From: UBA9676 sp963730065
GTDB taxonomy: Bacteria > Actinomycetota > Actinomycetes > Streptosporangiales > Streptosporangiaceae
Assembly (NCBI GenBank): GCA_963730065.1
Contig: CAVSQL010000014.1
Location: 310,001-374,000, forward strand
Reading direction: 5' to 3'
Length of the DNA: 64,000 nt
Below are positions 9,331-17,790 of the stretch, piece by piece. Numbering within the stretch: position 1 is the first letter of the stretch; each line of letters opens with the position of its first letter. Below the pieces are notes generated by a model. The model worked only from the letters and a program-made list of their open reading frames with translations, had not been told where the DNA came from and searched no databases. The translations under genes were made by a program, and so were the position numbers.

Positions 9331-10272
9331 ATGAGGCTCCGCCGTATAGGCGCCGTCGGCGCCGTGACCGCCGCTGTCGCCGCCACCGTGTTCGCGACCA
9401 CGGCGGCGGTGTTCCCGAGTGCCCCGACCGACCGGATGCAGCCGCTGCCCGCCTTCACCACGAGCGCGCTGACGGCCCGTTACGCCGCCAACTCGGCCGC
9501 GATCGCGAAGGCCGCAGGATCTGCACAACGATCTGGCGACCCGGCTCTCGCCCGGGCGCTGGACGCCATGCGGGGCAAGCACTTTCTCAGCTTCGACCCG
9601 CGCGGCCAGGGTGAGGCGATCGAGGTCGTCGGCGACCTGGCCACGGCGACCCGGGTGGCCGTCCTGGTGCCCGGCTCGGACACCTCCCTCACGACGTTCT
9701 TCTCCCGGGGCACCGCCTCGCCGGGTGGCGGGGCCGCCGCCCTGGCGGCGCAGATCCGCCGGCTGGAGCCCGGCGCCCACCTGGCGATCCTCGCCTGGCT
9801 CGGCTACGCCACCCCGGACACCCTCAGCCCGGCCGTCATGACGTCGGGCGACGCCGGGCAGGGGGCGAGCGCGCTGCGGCCGCTCGTGACCGGCCTGGCC
9901 GACCGCGGCGACCAGGTCGCCCTGCTGTGCCACAGCTACGGCTCGGTGGTGTGCGGCCTGGCCGCGCCCCACCTGCCCGTCACCGACATCGCGGCGTTCG
10001 GCAGCCCGGGGATGGACGCCGGCTCGGCCCGGCAGCTGGACACCGGCGCCCGGGTGTGGGCGGGCCGGGCGAGCGGCGACTGGATCCGCTACGTGCCGCA
10101 CATCCAGCTGATCGGGCTCGGCTTCGGGCCGGACCCCACGGCCCCGGCCTTCGGTGCCCGCCCGTTCAGCTGCGGCGGCACCGGCCATAGCGGCTACCTG
10201 CGCCCCGGCAGCATGTCCCTGCGCAACCTGGCCTACATCGCGCTCGGCGACCCCGCCGGGGTCACCCGATGA
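9331..10272 (+). CDS. secreted alpha/beta hydrolase, DUF1023-like
   Basis: 313 residues with an N-terminal signal or anchor (RLRR then an Ala/Val-rich stretch to about residue 30). The mid-region VAVLVPGSDTSL and the nucleophile elbow LLCHSYGSVV (Ser202 in HSYGS), with a late GTGHSGYL His, fit the DUF1023 alpha/beta-hydrolase family common in actinobacteria, whose substrates are unknown. AGGAAGG lies just upstream of ATG 9331. The stop overlaps the next gene's ATG (ATGA at 10269-10272), so hydrolase and acyltransferase are translated together. Confidence 0.83.
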   Translation: MRLRRIGAVGAVTAAVAATVFATTAAVFPSAPTDRMQPLPAFTTSALTARYAANSAAIAKAAGSAQRSGDPALARALDAMRGKHFLSFDPRGQGEAIEVVGDLATATRVAVLVPGSDTSLTTFFSRGTASPGGGAAALAAQIRRLEPGAHLAILAWLGYATPDTLSPAVMTSGDAGQGASALRPLVTGLADRGDQVALLCHSYGSVVCGLAAPHLPVTDIAAFGSPGMDAGSARQLDTGARVWAGRASGDWIRYVPHIQLIGLGFGPDPTAPAFGARPFSCGGTGHSGYLRPGSMSLRNLAYIALGDPAGVTR

Positions 10273-11531
10273 CCGGCCACCCGGCCACCCGGGTCCGGGG
10301 CCTGGCGGCCCGGATCGACGCCGCCACGCCGCCGCACCGGGACCGCACCGTCAACGCGCTCCGCGCGCTGGCCATCGCCGGGGTCATCCTCGGGCACTGG
10401 CTGGTCACCGCGCTGGTACTGGGCAGCGGCAAGACGGGTGGGACGGTGCACGACGCCAGCCCGCTGGCGTCGCTGCCCGCCCTCACCCCCGCGTCGTGGA
10501 TCTTCCAGACGCTCGCCGTCTTCTTCCTCGTCGGCGGCTACGCGGCCGCGCGGAGCTACACCGGGGACTACCTTTCCTGGCTGCGCAAGCGCCTGGCCCG
10601 GCTGACCCGCCCGGTGGCGGTGTTCGCGGCCGTGTGGGTGCCGCTCGCGATAGCGCTGAGGCTCGGCGGGATGCCGGGCGCGACCGAGCGCACCGTGCTC
10701 ACGCTGGTACTCGATCCGCTGTGGTTCCTGGGGGTGTTCGCCGTGCTGACGGCGCTGACCCCGCTGGCCGTGGCGATGGTGCGCCGCCTCGGTGCGTGCG
10801 CGGCGTGTGTCCCCGCCGCCGTCGTCGCCGCGGTCGACCTGGTGCGGTTCGGGCTCGGCGGGCCGGCCTGGGTCGGCTGGGTCAACGTCGCGGCCGGCTG
10901 GATGGTCCCCTACCTGCTGGGCATCGCGTGGGCGCGGGGGTCGTTCCGCGGCTGGCGGGTCCCGGCGCTCATGCTCGCCGGTGGGACCGCCGCCACGGCG
11001 GCGCTGGTCGTCTGGGCCGGGTACCCGGCGAGCATGGTCGGGGTCAACGGCCAGGCCATCTCGAACCTGAACCCGCCCACCCTCGCGGCCGTCACCTTCG
11101 GCATCGCCCAGGCCGGCCTGGCCCTGCTGTTGCGCGAACCGCTGGCCCGCTGGATGCGCCGCCCGCTGGCCTGGGCAGCGATCGCGACAGTCAACCTGTC
11201 GGCGATGACGCTGTACCTCTGGCACCAGACCGCGTTCCTCGCCGTCACCATGGCCGGCCAGGCCATCGGCCGGCTGCCCGGTCTGCTGACCGCGCCATCG
11301 GGCACCCTGTGGATCGCGGAGCGGCTCGCCTGGCTGCCGGCGTTCGCCACCGTCCTCGCGGTTTTGTGGCTGGTGTTCCACCGGGCCGAACGGCGCCCGG
11401 TGCGCGGCCGCCGGCCCTCGTTGCCCCCTGCCGAGCCGGTGCCCGGCCCTGACCGCGCCACAGCGGCGCCGGTGTCACCGCCCGCGAACCCGGTGGTCCA
11501 GACCGGGCGCCGGGCCGGCCCGGGGGCATAA
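10269..11531 (+). CDS. acyltransferase 3 family membrane protein
   Basis: 420 residues, about ten hydrophobic segments. The N-terminal RTVNALRALAIAGVILGHW carries the conserved Arg and His of acyltransferase-3 (OafA-like) proteins, which acylate surface sugars, lipids or antibiotics using acyl-CoA on the cytoplasmic side. The VFFLVGGYAAARSY segment is also characteristic of the actinobacterial branch. Coupled by ATGA to the upstream hydrolase, suggesting an acyl transfer/hydrolysis pair acting at the envelope. The C-terminal 45 residues are Pro/Arg-rich and probably cytosolic and disordered. Its 3' end overlaps a convergent small zinc-binding ORF. Confidence 0.85.
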   Translation: MTGHPATRVRGLAARIDAATPPHRDRTVNALRALAIAGVILGHWLVTALVLGSGKTGGTVHDASPLASLPALTPASWIFQTLAVFFLVGGYAAARSYTGDYLSWLRKRLARLTRPVAVFAAVWVPLAIALRLGGMPGATERTVLTLVLDPLWFLGVFAVLTALTPLAVAMVRRLGACAACVPAAVVAAVDLVRFGLGGPAWVGWVNVAAGWMVPYLLGIAWARGSFRGWRVPALMLAGGTAATAALVVWAGYPASMVGVNGQAISNLNPPTLAAVTFGIAQAGLALLLREPLARWMRRPLAWAAIATVNLSAMTLYLWHQTAFLAVTMAGQAIGRLPGLLTAPSGTLWIAERLAWLPAFATVLAVLWLVFHRAERRPVRGRRPSLPPAEPVPGPDRATAAPVSPPANPVVQTGRRAGPGA

Positions 11532-11708
11532 CGGCCGGCGACGGACATCCAGCAGCCGTCTCAGGCCCGGCCGCCCGGCACGACCATGCCTGCGCTGAGG
11601 TTCCCAGCCGTGCTCATGCTGCATCGGCTGGCAGCGCTGGCAGTAACGTGAGCCACATTCCTGGCACACACCCACGAACCGGCCGCACGTCCTGCACCTG
11701 GAAGTCAT
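11475..11708 (-). CDS. small cysteine-rich (zinc-binding) protein, uncharacterised
   Basis: ATG at 11708 begins MTSRCRTCGRFVGVCQECG and continues SRYCQRCQPMQHEHGW: a CxxC...CxxC...YCxxC...HxH pattern typical of a treble-clef or double zinc-ribbon fold in about 35 residues. The remaining 40 residues are Arg-rich. The regular cysteine/histidine spacing is hard to explain as a chance shadow because no gene lies opposite that part (11540-11708). It overlaps the acyltransferase 3' end on the other strand by 57 bases. No strong ribosome site; real end of the coding region could be earlier than the stop. Function unknown. Confidence 0.45.
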   Translation of the reverse strand: MTSRCRTCGRFVGVCQECGSRYCQRCQPMQHEHGWEPQRRHGRAGRPGLRRLLDVRRRPLCPRAGPAPGLDHRVRGR

Positions 11709-11863
11709 ATCTGGATTATCCGTGACGGCGGGGGGGCATCCGAGGAGTTGCCTGCCGGGCCGGTGCCGCGACACGATCGGGATCTAGATGACTGATCTGG
11801 CCGTGAGCTGGCGGGCGGGGGTGCGGCCGGGTCAAGGACTGACGCGCGTGCGAGGAGTGGGCG

Positions 11864-13903
11864 ATGAAGCCGTTGCGCAGCTATGTGGGCGGGCAGTGGG
11901 TCGCGCCGGCCGACGACGGGCGGCCGGTGTTCGACGCGGTGACGGGAGACGAGGTCGCCCGGGTCTCATCGGCCGGGATCGACATGGCCGCGGCGCTCGA
12001 ATACGGCCGGGGCACCGGCGGTCCGGCGCTGCGTGCGCTGACGTTCCACCAGCGGGCCGCGCTGCTCAAGTCGCTGGGCTCGATGCTGCGCGAGCACCGC
12101 GACGAGCTTTACGCGCTGTCGGCGCGGGCGGGATCGACGCTGTACGACGCCAAGTTCGACGTAGACGGTGGCATCGGCGTGCTGCTCAGCTACGCCAGCC
12201 GGGCCCGCCGGGAGCTGCCCAACGACACGGTCTACGCCGAAGGTGCGGCCGAGCCGCTGGGCAAGGGCGGGCAGTTCCTCGGCCAGCACATCCTCACCCC
12301 GCGCCGTGGGGTGGCGGTGCAGATCAACGCGTTCAACTTCCCGGTCTGGGGGCCGCTGGAGAAGTTCGCCCCGGCGTTCATCGCGGGCATGCCCAGCCTG
12401 GTCAAGCCGGCCAGCCAGACCGCCTACCTCACCGCGCGGCTGGCCGAGCTGATGACCGGCTCTGACCTGCTCCCGGAAGGATCGCTGCAGCTGGTCTGCG
12501 GCGGCGCGGGCGACCTGCTCGACCACCTCGGCGAGCAGGACCTGGTCGCGTTCACCGGTTCGGCCGCGACCGCGCGGATGCTGCGCGCGCACCCGGTGGT
12601 GGTGGCCCGCTCGGTCCGGTTCAATGCCGAGGCCGACTCGCTGAACTGCTCGATCCTCGGGCCGGACGCGGGGCCGGGCACACCCGAGTTCGACCTGTAC
12701 GTCAAGCAGCTCATCGCCGAGATGACCGTCAAGGCGGGGCAGAAATGCACCGCGATCAGGCGGGCGCTGGTGCCCGGCACGATGGCCGGGGAGGTCACCG
12801 ACGCGGTGAACGCGGCCCTGGCCGCAGTGGTCGTCGGGAACCCGGCGGAGCAGAACGTGCGCATGGGCGCGCTGGCCAGCCGTGACCAGCGGGCCGAGGT
12901 GCGCCGGTCGGTCAGCCAGCTGCTGTCGGCCGGGCGGCTCGTTTTCGGCGACCCGGACCGGGTCAACGTCGTCGGCGCCGACGCGCAGCGGGGCGCGTTC
13001 ATCTCCCCGCTGCTGCTGCGCTGCGATGACGCCACCCGGGCCGAGCCGCACGAGGTGGAGGCCTTCGGCCCGGTAAGCACGATCATCAGCTACCGCGACA
13101 CCGCGGAGGTGGTGCAGCTCGCGGCCCGCGGGCGCGGCAGCCTGGCCGGGTCGGTGGTCACCGCCGACCCCGGCTTCGCCCGCGATGTGGTGGCCGGCCT
13201 GGCCCCCTGGCACGGCCGGATCCTGGTGCTGGACCGCGACGACGCGGCCGAGTCGACCGGCCACGGGTCCCCGCTGCCCGTGCTCGTGCACGGCGGCCCC
13301 GGGCGGGCCGGCGGCGGCGAGGAGATGGGCGGCATGCGCGGCGTACTGCATCACATGCAGCGCACCGCCGTCCAGGCCAGCCCGCGGATGCTCAGCGCGG
13401 TGACCGGCCGCTGGGTCCCCGGCGCACCCCGGCATAGCGATGCCGGGCACCCGTTCCGCAAATCACTTGCCGAACTGCGGCCTGGTGACACGGTGGTCGC
13501 GGGCCCGCGCACGGTGACGCTGGCGGACGTGGAGCACTTCGCCGAGTTCACCGGGGACACGTTCTACGCGCACATGGACGAGGCGGCCGCGCGGGCCAAC
13601 CCGTTCTTCGACGGCCGGGTGGCACACGGCTACCTGGTGCTCTCTTTCGCGGCCGGCCTGTTCGTCCAGCCCGACCCGGGCCCCGTCCTGGCCAACTACG
13701 GGCTGGAGAACCTGCGGTTCCTGACGCCCGTCTACCCCGGTGATGCGCTGACCGTGACGCTGACCTGCAAGCAGATCACCCCACGCGACGGCGCCGGCTA
13801 CGGCGAGGTCCGCTGGGACGCGGGTGTGACCAACCAGGACGGCGCCCCGGTCGCCACCTACGACGTGCTCACCCTGGTCGCCAAGCAGTGGCCGCCGCCG
13901 TGA
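11864..13903 (+). CDS. paaZ: PaaZ: oxepin-CoA hydrolase / semialdehyde dehydrogenase
   Basis: Bifunctional enzyme of aerobic phenylacetate catabolism: the C-terminal hydratase opens the oxepin-CoA ring and the N-terminal dehydrogenase oxidises the resulting aldehyde to 3-oxo-5,6-dehydrosuberyl-CoA. 679 residues, normal length. ALDH domain about 1-520 with INAFNFPVWGP, FTGSAATARMLR and catalytic Cys295 in GQKCTAIRR; MaoC-like hotdog domain about 535-679 with FAEFTGDTFYAHMDEAAA and GRVAHGYLVLS. AGGAG upstream of ATG 11864. Other paa genes (paaABCDE, paaG, paaK) are not in the window, so it is detached from a pathway cluster. Confidence 0.93.
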   Translation: MKPLRSYVGGQWVAPADDGRPVFDAVTGDEVARVSSAGIDMAAALEYGRGTGGPALRALTFHQRAALLKSLGSMLREHRDELYALSARAGSTLYDAKFDVDGGIGVLLSYASRARRELPNDTVYAEGAAEPLGKGGQFLGQHILTPRRGVAVQINAFNFPVWGPLEKFAPAFIAGMPSLVKPASQTAYLTARLAELMTGSDLLPEGSLQLVCGGAGDLLDHLGEQDLVAFTGSAATARMLRAHPVVVARSVRFNAEADSLNCSILGPDAGPGTPEFDLYVKQLIAEMTVKAGQKCTAIRRALVPGTMAGEVTDAVNAALAAVVVGNPAEQNVRMGALASRDQRAEVRRSVSQLLSAGRLVFGDPDRVNVVGADAQRGAFISPLLLRCDDATRAEPHEVEAFGPVSTIISYRDTAEVVQLAARGRGSLAGSVVTADPGFARDVVAGLAPWHGRILVLDRDDAAESTGHGSPLPVLVHGGPGRAGGGEEMGGMRGVLHHMQRTAVQASPRMLSAVTGRWVPGAPRHSDAGHPFRKSLAELRPGDTVVAGPRTVTLADVEHFAEFTGDTFYAHMDEAAARANPFFDGRVAHGYLVLSFAAGLFVQPDPGPVLANYGLENLRFLTPVYPGDALTVTLTCKQITPRDGAGYGEVRWDAGVTNQDGAPVATYDVLTLVAKQWPPP

Positions 13904-13940
13904 CACCGTCTCCCGGTATCCGGGGAAGACCAGGCTTGGG

Positions 13941-14480
13941 TCACGATTCCGCTGTGCCCGGTGGTGAGGCGGGCAGCCGGTAGATGGCCATCGGTGCGTC
14001 ACTGGGCTCGGTGGCAACGGGCCGGACAGCCATCAGCTCGAAGCCGTTTTTCTCCAGGACCCGCCGGGACGCCGCGTTGGCCGCTGCCGGGGCGGTCAGT
14101 ATCCCGGCGCCGGGATGGTGGCGGCGCACCTCGGTCACCAGCGCCGCGACCAGCGTGGTGCCAGCTCCACGGCCGACCCATGCCGGGTCACCGATCGCGT
14201 AGTCGATCCCCAGCTCACCGTCGCGGGCAGCCATGGCCACGGCCTCAGCCCGGTAGTCCGCCCACCGGTACCACTGGCACCAGCCGATGCCGGCACCGTC
14301 CCAGGTCACCATCAGCATGATCGTGGCCGGGCGCTCCCGCGGGCTGATGCGCCGCCGGTACTTGGCGATCTCCTCCGCGGCCGTGGTGTCAGGCGTCCAC
14401 CAGCGCGCCACGTGCGGCAGGCCGAGCCAGGCCTCAACCAGGGGGAGGTCCGCCTCGGTCATCGGCCGCAGGAACAGCAT
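13941..14480 (-). CDS. GNAT-family N-acetyltransferase
   Basis: 179 residues. The opening MLFLRPMTEADLPLVEAWL, the PHVARWW segment, the acetyl-CoA loop VGRGAGTTLV and the late NAASRRVLEKNGFEL strand are typical of RimJ/AAC(6')-like GNAT enzymes (Acetyltransf_8 group). Members acetylate aminoglycosides, siderophore precursors or protein N-termini; the substrate here cannot be told. It converges on paaZ, whose stop is 38 bases away. Confidence 0.85.
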   Translation of the reverse strand: MLFLRPMTEADLPLVEAWLGLPHVARWWTPDTTAAEEIAKYRRRISPRERPATIMLMVTWDGAGIGWCQWYRWADYRAEAVAMAARDGELGIDYAIGDPAWVGRGAGTTLVAALVTEVRRHHPGAGILTAPAAANAASRRVLEKNGFELMAVRPVATEPSDAPMAIYRLPASPPGTAES

Positions 14481-14615
14481 CGGACCACCCTACGACGCCG
14501 GATGAGTTCAGCTCGGGTGGTGGCCGGCCGGGCATCCACACCCTCCACGGCCGGCCTGTCGGCGGTGGCACCTAGCCTGTTCGTGTGCGGGTGGCGCGAT
14601 CCGGGAGGGACCTCG

Positions 14616-14990
14616 ATGGCTGACGCCGACGACGTGCGCCGTCTCGCGCTGGCACTGCCCCACGTGGAGGAGATCGACAGCGACGGCTTCGACTTCCGGG
14701 TAGGCGGCAAGGGGTTCGTCTGGTCCTACCCCGAGCGCAGGCCGGGCCGGCCGCGGCTCATCCGGACCGATATCGCGGTGCTGTACGTCGGCGACGAGGC
14801 CGAGAAACAAGCCCTTCTCCTGGGCGAGCCCGCGGTCTTCTTCACCACGCCCGGCTACGACGGCTGGCCGCTGGTGATGCTGCGGCTGGCGGAGGTCGAC
14901 GCCGGACGGCTGGCGGAACTGGTGACCGACGCGTGGCGGATGCGCGCCCCGGCTGAGCTCGCCGGCGAGCTCGACGAGGCAGCTCCCTAG
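14616..14990 (+). CDS. MmcQ/YjbR-family protein
   Basis: 124 residues, full length for the YjbR/MmcQ fold (cyanophage-like DNA-binding-fold proteins of unclear role). Seen: VRRLALALPHVEEID start, the Lys/Gly strand FRVGGKGFVWSY and the FTTPGYDGWPLVMLRL strand with the C-terminal helix VTDAWRMRAP. ATG 14616 follows GGGAGGGA at 14603-14610; the longer open frame upstream is not used. Confidence 0.85.
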   Translation: MADADDVRRLALALPHVEEIDSDGFDFRVGGKGFVWSYPERRPGRPRLIRTDIAVLYVGDEAEKQALLLGEPAVFFTTPGYDGWPLVMLRLAEVDAGRLAELVTDAWRMRAPAELAGELDEAAP

Positions 14991-15181
14991 CCCGCTTCCA
15001 GGGGTCCGGGCCAGCACCGGCTGGCCGGTTCGGCGGGGCCAGGTGCGCCGCCGCGGGCGGTTGCCGGGCAGGGCGTGCGGGCGGCTCGCGCGGGCCGCGT
15101 GACGGTACGGAACAGCCATGCCGCGGCCGCTGCGAGCCGGCCCGCCCGCGTCGCTGATGGGCATCACTGCCGGGAGGGGCC

Positions 15182-15352
15182 TCAGGCTGGCCTGGGAGGG
15201 CGCAGCGGGATACGCATGATGGGCCGCCGGCTCCGTGACGGCGCGGCCTGCCGGGTGCGGCGGATCTGCCGTGCCCGCCGCCCGGAAGTCGCCTGCGCCT
15301 GCAGGTCCTTGCTCCGCTCGGCGGCGATCGCCTCCATGATCACCGGGTGCAT
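15182..15352 (-). CDS. small basic protein, 56 residues, uncharacterised
   Basis: Not a shadow of any larger gene. ATG at 15352 is preceded on the minus strand by a GAGGAGG ribosome site about 5 bases away. The product begins MHPVIMEAIAAERSKDLQAQ and is followed by an Arg-rich tail (RRARQIRRTRQ) ending IPLRPPRPA. Small Arg-rich proteins with an MHP..M.A.AAER start are frequent in actinobacteria; none has a firmly known role to my knowledge. Predicted short amphipathic helix plus basic tail, which would suit nucleic acid or membrane contact (inference). Confidence 0.55.
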   Translation of the reverse strand: MHPVIMEAIAAERSKDLQAQATSGRRARQIRRTRQAAPSRSRRPIMRIPLRPPRPA

Positions 15353-15605
15353 GGTTTCCTCCTCGGTCGCGGGCTCGCAGGGGGAGCGGGCCGCTGCTGT
15401 CGTCCTCAGAGGTTGGGACCGCGCCCGGGCGGCTAATTCATCGCTGAGTGCCTGGCGGGTTTGCTGCGGTGCCGGGCCTGGGCGGGTTAGTCCAGGCAGC
15501 GTTCCGCCGGTGTGCCTTCATACGGTCTTCACCGCTCCCGCATCCACCCTGCACAAATCCCTGCCTGCCTTGATGGAACAGCACGACTGGTTCGGGAGGT
15601 TGCAA

Positions 15606-16046
15606 ATGGACGACATCAGGAGCCTTGTTACCCGCTTCTACGACACGTGGAATGCGCGCGACCAGGACGGCTGGCTCGCCTGCTGTCACGAGGACATCGC
15701 TTTCGCAGGCCCGGGCGGGCTAGCCGGCCAGGGCCTCGGCGCAGGCCGCATGTTCTGGTCTCTCTGGCAGGACGCGTTCCCGGACTGCCACTCTGCGATC
15801 AACGTCGCGGTCGCCGAGGGGAACGATGCGATCCAGGAATCGGTCTTCACCGGCACGCACACGCAGGTCTTCCACACGCCAAACAACGGGGATATTCCGG
15901 CGACAGGGAAGAGCGTGGCGATCCCTTACACGCTGGGCCTCACCTATCGGGATGGCAAGTGGGCGGCCTTCCGCCTCGTCTTCGACCAGGTGGAGCTCAT
16001 GACGCAGCTGGACCTCATCCCGGCCCCGGCCGCCGCCGGCGCCTGA
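15606..16046 (+). CDS. SnoaL-like ester cyclase / NTF2-fold protein
   Basis: 146 residues of the SnoaL-like polyketide-cyclase fold: LVTRFYDTWNARDQDGWLACCHEDIAF, the central GRMFWSLWQDAFPDCHSAI and VAIPYTLGLTYRDGKWAAFRLVFDQ. Members are small cone-shaped barrels, some catalytic, many of unknown role. ATG 15606 has GGGAGG at 15594-15599, so the upstream ATG at 15573 and the much longer frame are not needed. A stand-alone gene with no polyketide neighbours. Confidence 0.83.
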   Translation: MDDIRSLVTRFYDTWNARDQDGWLACCHEDIAFAGPGGLAGQGLGAGRMFWSLWQDAFPDCHSAINVAVAEGNDAIQESVFTGTHTQVFHTPNNGDIPATGKSVAIPYTLGLTYRDGKWAAFRLVFDQVELMTQLDLIPAPAAAGA

Positions 16047-16091
16047 CCGAGAGCGCGGACACGCCCCGGCCCCGCGGTAGGGTCGCGGTTC

Positions 16092-16622
16092 GTGCGGCGC
16101 GTGTCAGTGGTCGGTGTGTCCGGATCAGGGAAGTCAACTCTGGGCCGGGATCTGGCAGCGCGCCTGGGGGTGCGGTACGCGGAACTGGACGCGATCTTTC
16201 ATCAGCCGGGCTGGACCCCGCTGGACAGTGCGCAGTTCCGCCGCCGCGTGACCTCCATCGCCTCCGGGGACGGATGGGTGATCGATGGCAACTACAGCGC
16301 GGTCCGGCCGCTGGTCTGGGAGCGCGCGGACACGGTGGTATGGCTGGACCTGCCCCGGCGCACCGTGATGCGACGGCTCATCTGGCGGACGATCCGCCGT
16401 GCCGCGGGCCGGACCGAGCTGTGGAATGGCAACAGAGAGCGCTGGCGCAACCTGCTCACCTGGGATGAGCAGGAATCGGTCATCTCGTGGGCCTGGCACC
16501 ACTACCCGGTCTACCGGGAGCGTTACGCTGCTGCGGCCCACGACCCCGCATGCGCCCACCTCAGGTTTATCCGGATCACGACCCGGGCCGATGTGCGCCA
16601 GCTTCTTGATTCCGCCCGTTAG
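16092..16622 (+). CDS. P-loop small-molecule kinase-like protein (FlaR/adenylate-kinase-like)
   Basis: 176 residues. A Walker A GVSGSGKST sits at residues 8-16, followed by LGVRYAELDAIFHQPGW, WVIDGNYS and the Walker B-like TVVWLDLPRR, then a lid-like Arg-rich segment. This is the pattern of the DNA topology modulation protein FlaR/adenylate-kinase-like family in actinobacteria and firmicutes, with probable nucleotide or small-metabolite kinase activity. GTG 16092 begins immediately before the P-loop strand. It starts 46 bases after the SnoaL gene and might share its transcript. Confidence 0.83.
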   Translation: MRRVSVVGVSGSGKSTLGRDLAARLGVRYAELDAIFHQPGWTPLDSAQFRRRVTSIASGDGWVIDGNYSAVRPLVWERADTVVWLDLPRRTVMRRLIWRTIRRAAGRTELWNGNRERWRNLLTWDEQESVISWAWHHYPVYRERYAAAAHDPACAHLRFIRITTRADVRQLLDSAR

Positions 16623-16829
16623 CCATCTCAGCCGGCGGCGCCCACTGCAGCCTGTGCCCAGCCGTATGCCGTATTGACGACCGCTGCGGCCTGGAGCGAT
16701 TCAGCGCACGGATTCAGCCGGCCGGCGCGATCCGGGTCAGCAATTGAACCTTCCCCAGCGGCGAGCGGGCCGTCATAGGCGGCCCGGAATTGCGGTTACC
16801 GGCAACGCGTGGCCGCCAGAAGGAGCACG

Positions 16830-16943
16830 ATGAGCTATGCGCGGCAGGCGGCTTGCCGATACAGCGGAAGATCGCAAACGCGTAGGCATCCAGGCGCCGT
16901 TAGCCGCGACCGGAGAGTTCCTGCGAAGGGAGGCAGGAAATGA
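16830..16943 (+). CDS. short upstream ORF, 37 residues, coupled to lipoprotein gene
   Basis: ATG 16830 has AAGGAG (16820-16825) at good spacing and encodes MSYARQAACRYSGRSQTRRH and a further 17 mostly basic residues. Its TGA stop overlaps the ATG of the lipoprotein gene (ATGA at 16940-16943). A good ribosome site plus a 4-base stop/start overlap suggests translational coupling, perhaps a leader peptide. No homologue is recognised and the composition is not protein-like, so it may be regulatory rather than a functional product. Confidence 0.4.
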   Translation: MSYARQAACRYSGRSQTRRHPGAVSRDRRVPAKGGRK

Positions 16944-17485
16944 TCACCATCAGGCCGGCGGGCGCAGCGCTGGCTGCCGCGCTGGTCGCGGGCTGCTCGG
17001 CGCCGACCGCACCAACGGCGCCCCAGCTGCCGTCGGGGGCATCCGCTGCGTCGCCCGTGTCAGCGGTGGCGACCCCCGCCGCGACACCCACCCCGCAGGG
17101 CCCGCCGCTGACCATCAAGCAGGCAGGGCGGCTCTTTGCACAGATCATGGGCCCGCTTGGCCGGGCGATCGGCGTGTTCCAGGCGGACACCAACAATAAG
17201 CCACCGTTCAGCCGGTTCAGGGCGGACGGGCACGCGGTGATCGCCGCCGTCCGGGTCAGCGATGGCCAGCTTGCCGCTGCGAACTGGCCCGCGCAGGTGC
17301 AATCCGATATCACCTCGATGCTGACCACCTACGAGCCCGCGGAGATCGCCTGCGTGCAAGCACAGATCAACGCCGGGTCATACTCGGCAGCACTTAATGC
17401 CGACGAAACGAACCTTCAGTGTGGCGAGACGAATCAGGACGAAACCGTCAGCGAGATCCGGACGATCCTGAATATCCCGGCCTGA
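16940..17485 (+). CDS. putative lipoprotein, function unknown
   Basis: 181 residues. An N-terminal signal with lipobox LVAGC (Cys19) predicts a membrane-anchored exported lipoprotein; a Pro/Ala/Thr-rich linker follows (about 20-55), then a mature helical domain with LTIKQAGRLFAQIMGPLGRA and two cysteines late in the domain (VQAQIN region and LQCGETNQDE) that could form a disulphide. GGGAGGCAGGAA precedes ATG 16940. Family not recognised; extracytoplasmic ligand binding is possible but not shown. Confidence 0.7.
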   Translation: MITIRPAGAALAAALVAGCSAPTAPTAPQLPSGASAASPVSAVATPAATPTPQGPPLTIKQAGRLFAQIMGPLGRAIGVFQADTNNKPPFSRFRADGHAVIAAVRVSDGQLAAANWPAQVQSDITSMLTTYEPAEIACVQAQINAGSYSAALNADETNLQCGETNQDETVSEIRTILNIPA

Positions 17486-17790
17486 GATCGCAGGCCATCA
17501 CCAGCGGAGAGGCCGCGCCGTCGCCCTCGGCGGCCGCCGAGGCGGATATACGAGACTATTACATTGCCGTTCCTGCCATTCTCACGCGCAATGCCGCACC
17601 AAATTGCCGGCAAAGAACTGGCCACAGAAGCTCCGGACGGGCGGGCGCGCCGTCGGCCCGATCATGGTCGTGCCAGGAAGCCAAGGCCGGGCCGGCGAGG
17701 ACCGTCACGTCAGCATGTGTGTGCATTGAGTGGAATCCTCGGTGGTCGCGCCCGGCACCACGGTGCCGGGCAGCGCCGGAGCGGCAGCCG
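17486..17790. other. 305-bp non-coding stretch with a hairpin
   Basis: Between the lipoprotein and an SDR fragment. It contains a moderately AT-rich patch (about 17540-17600) and a GC-rich perfect inverted repeat at 17750-17771. No gene of its own was recognised on either strand. Confidence 0.5.
17750..17771. repeat. perfect 10-bp inverted repeat (hairpin)
   Basis: Arms GCCCGGCACC and GGTGCCGGGC flank two bases. On the plus strand it lies 19 bases before the SDR fragment; no T-run follows on either strand, so a classical terminator is not indicated. Confidence 0.5.
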
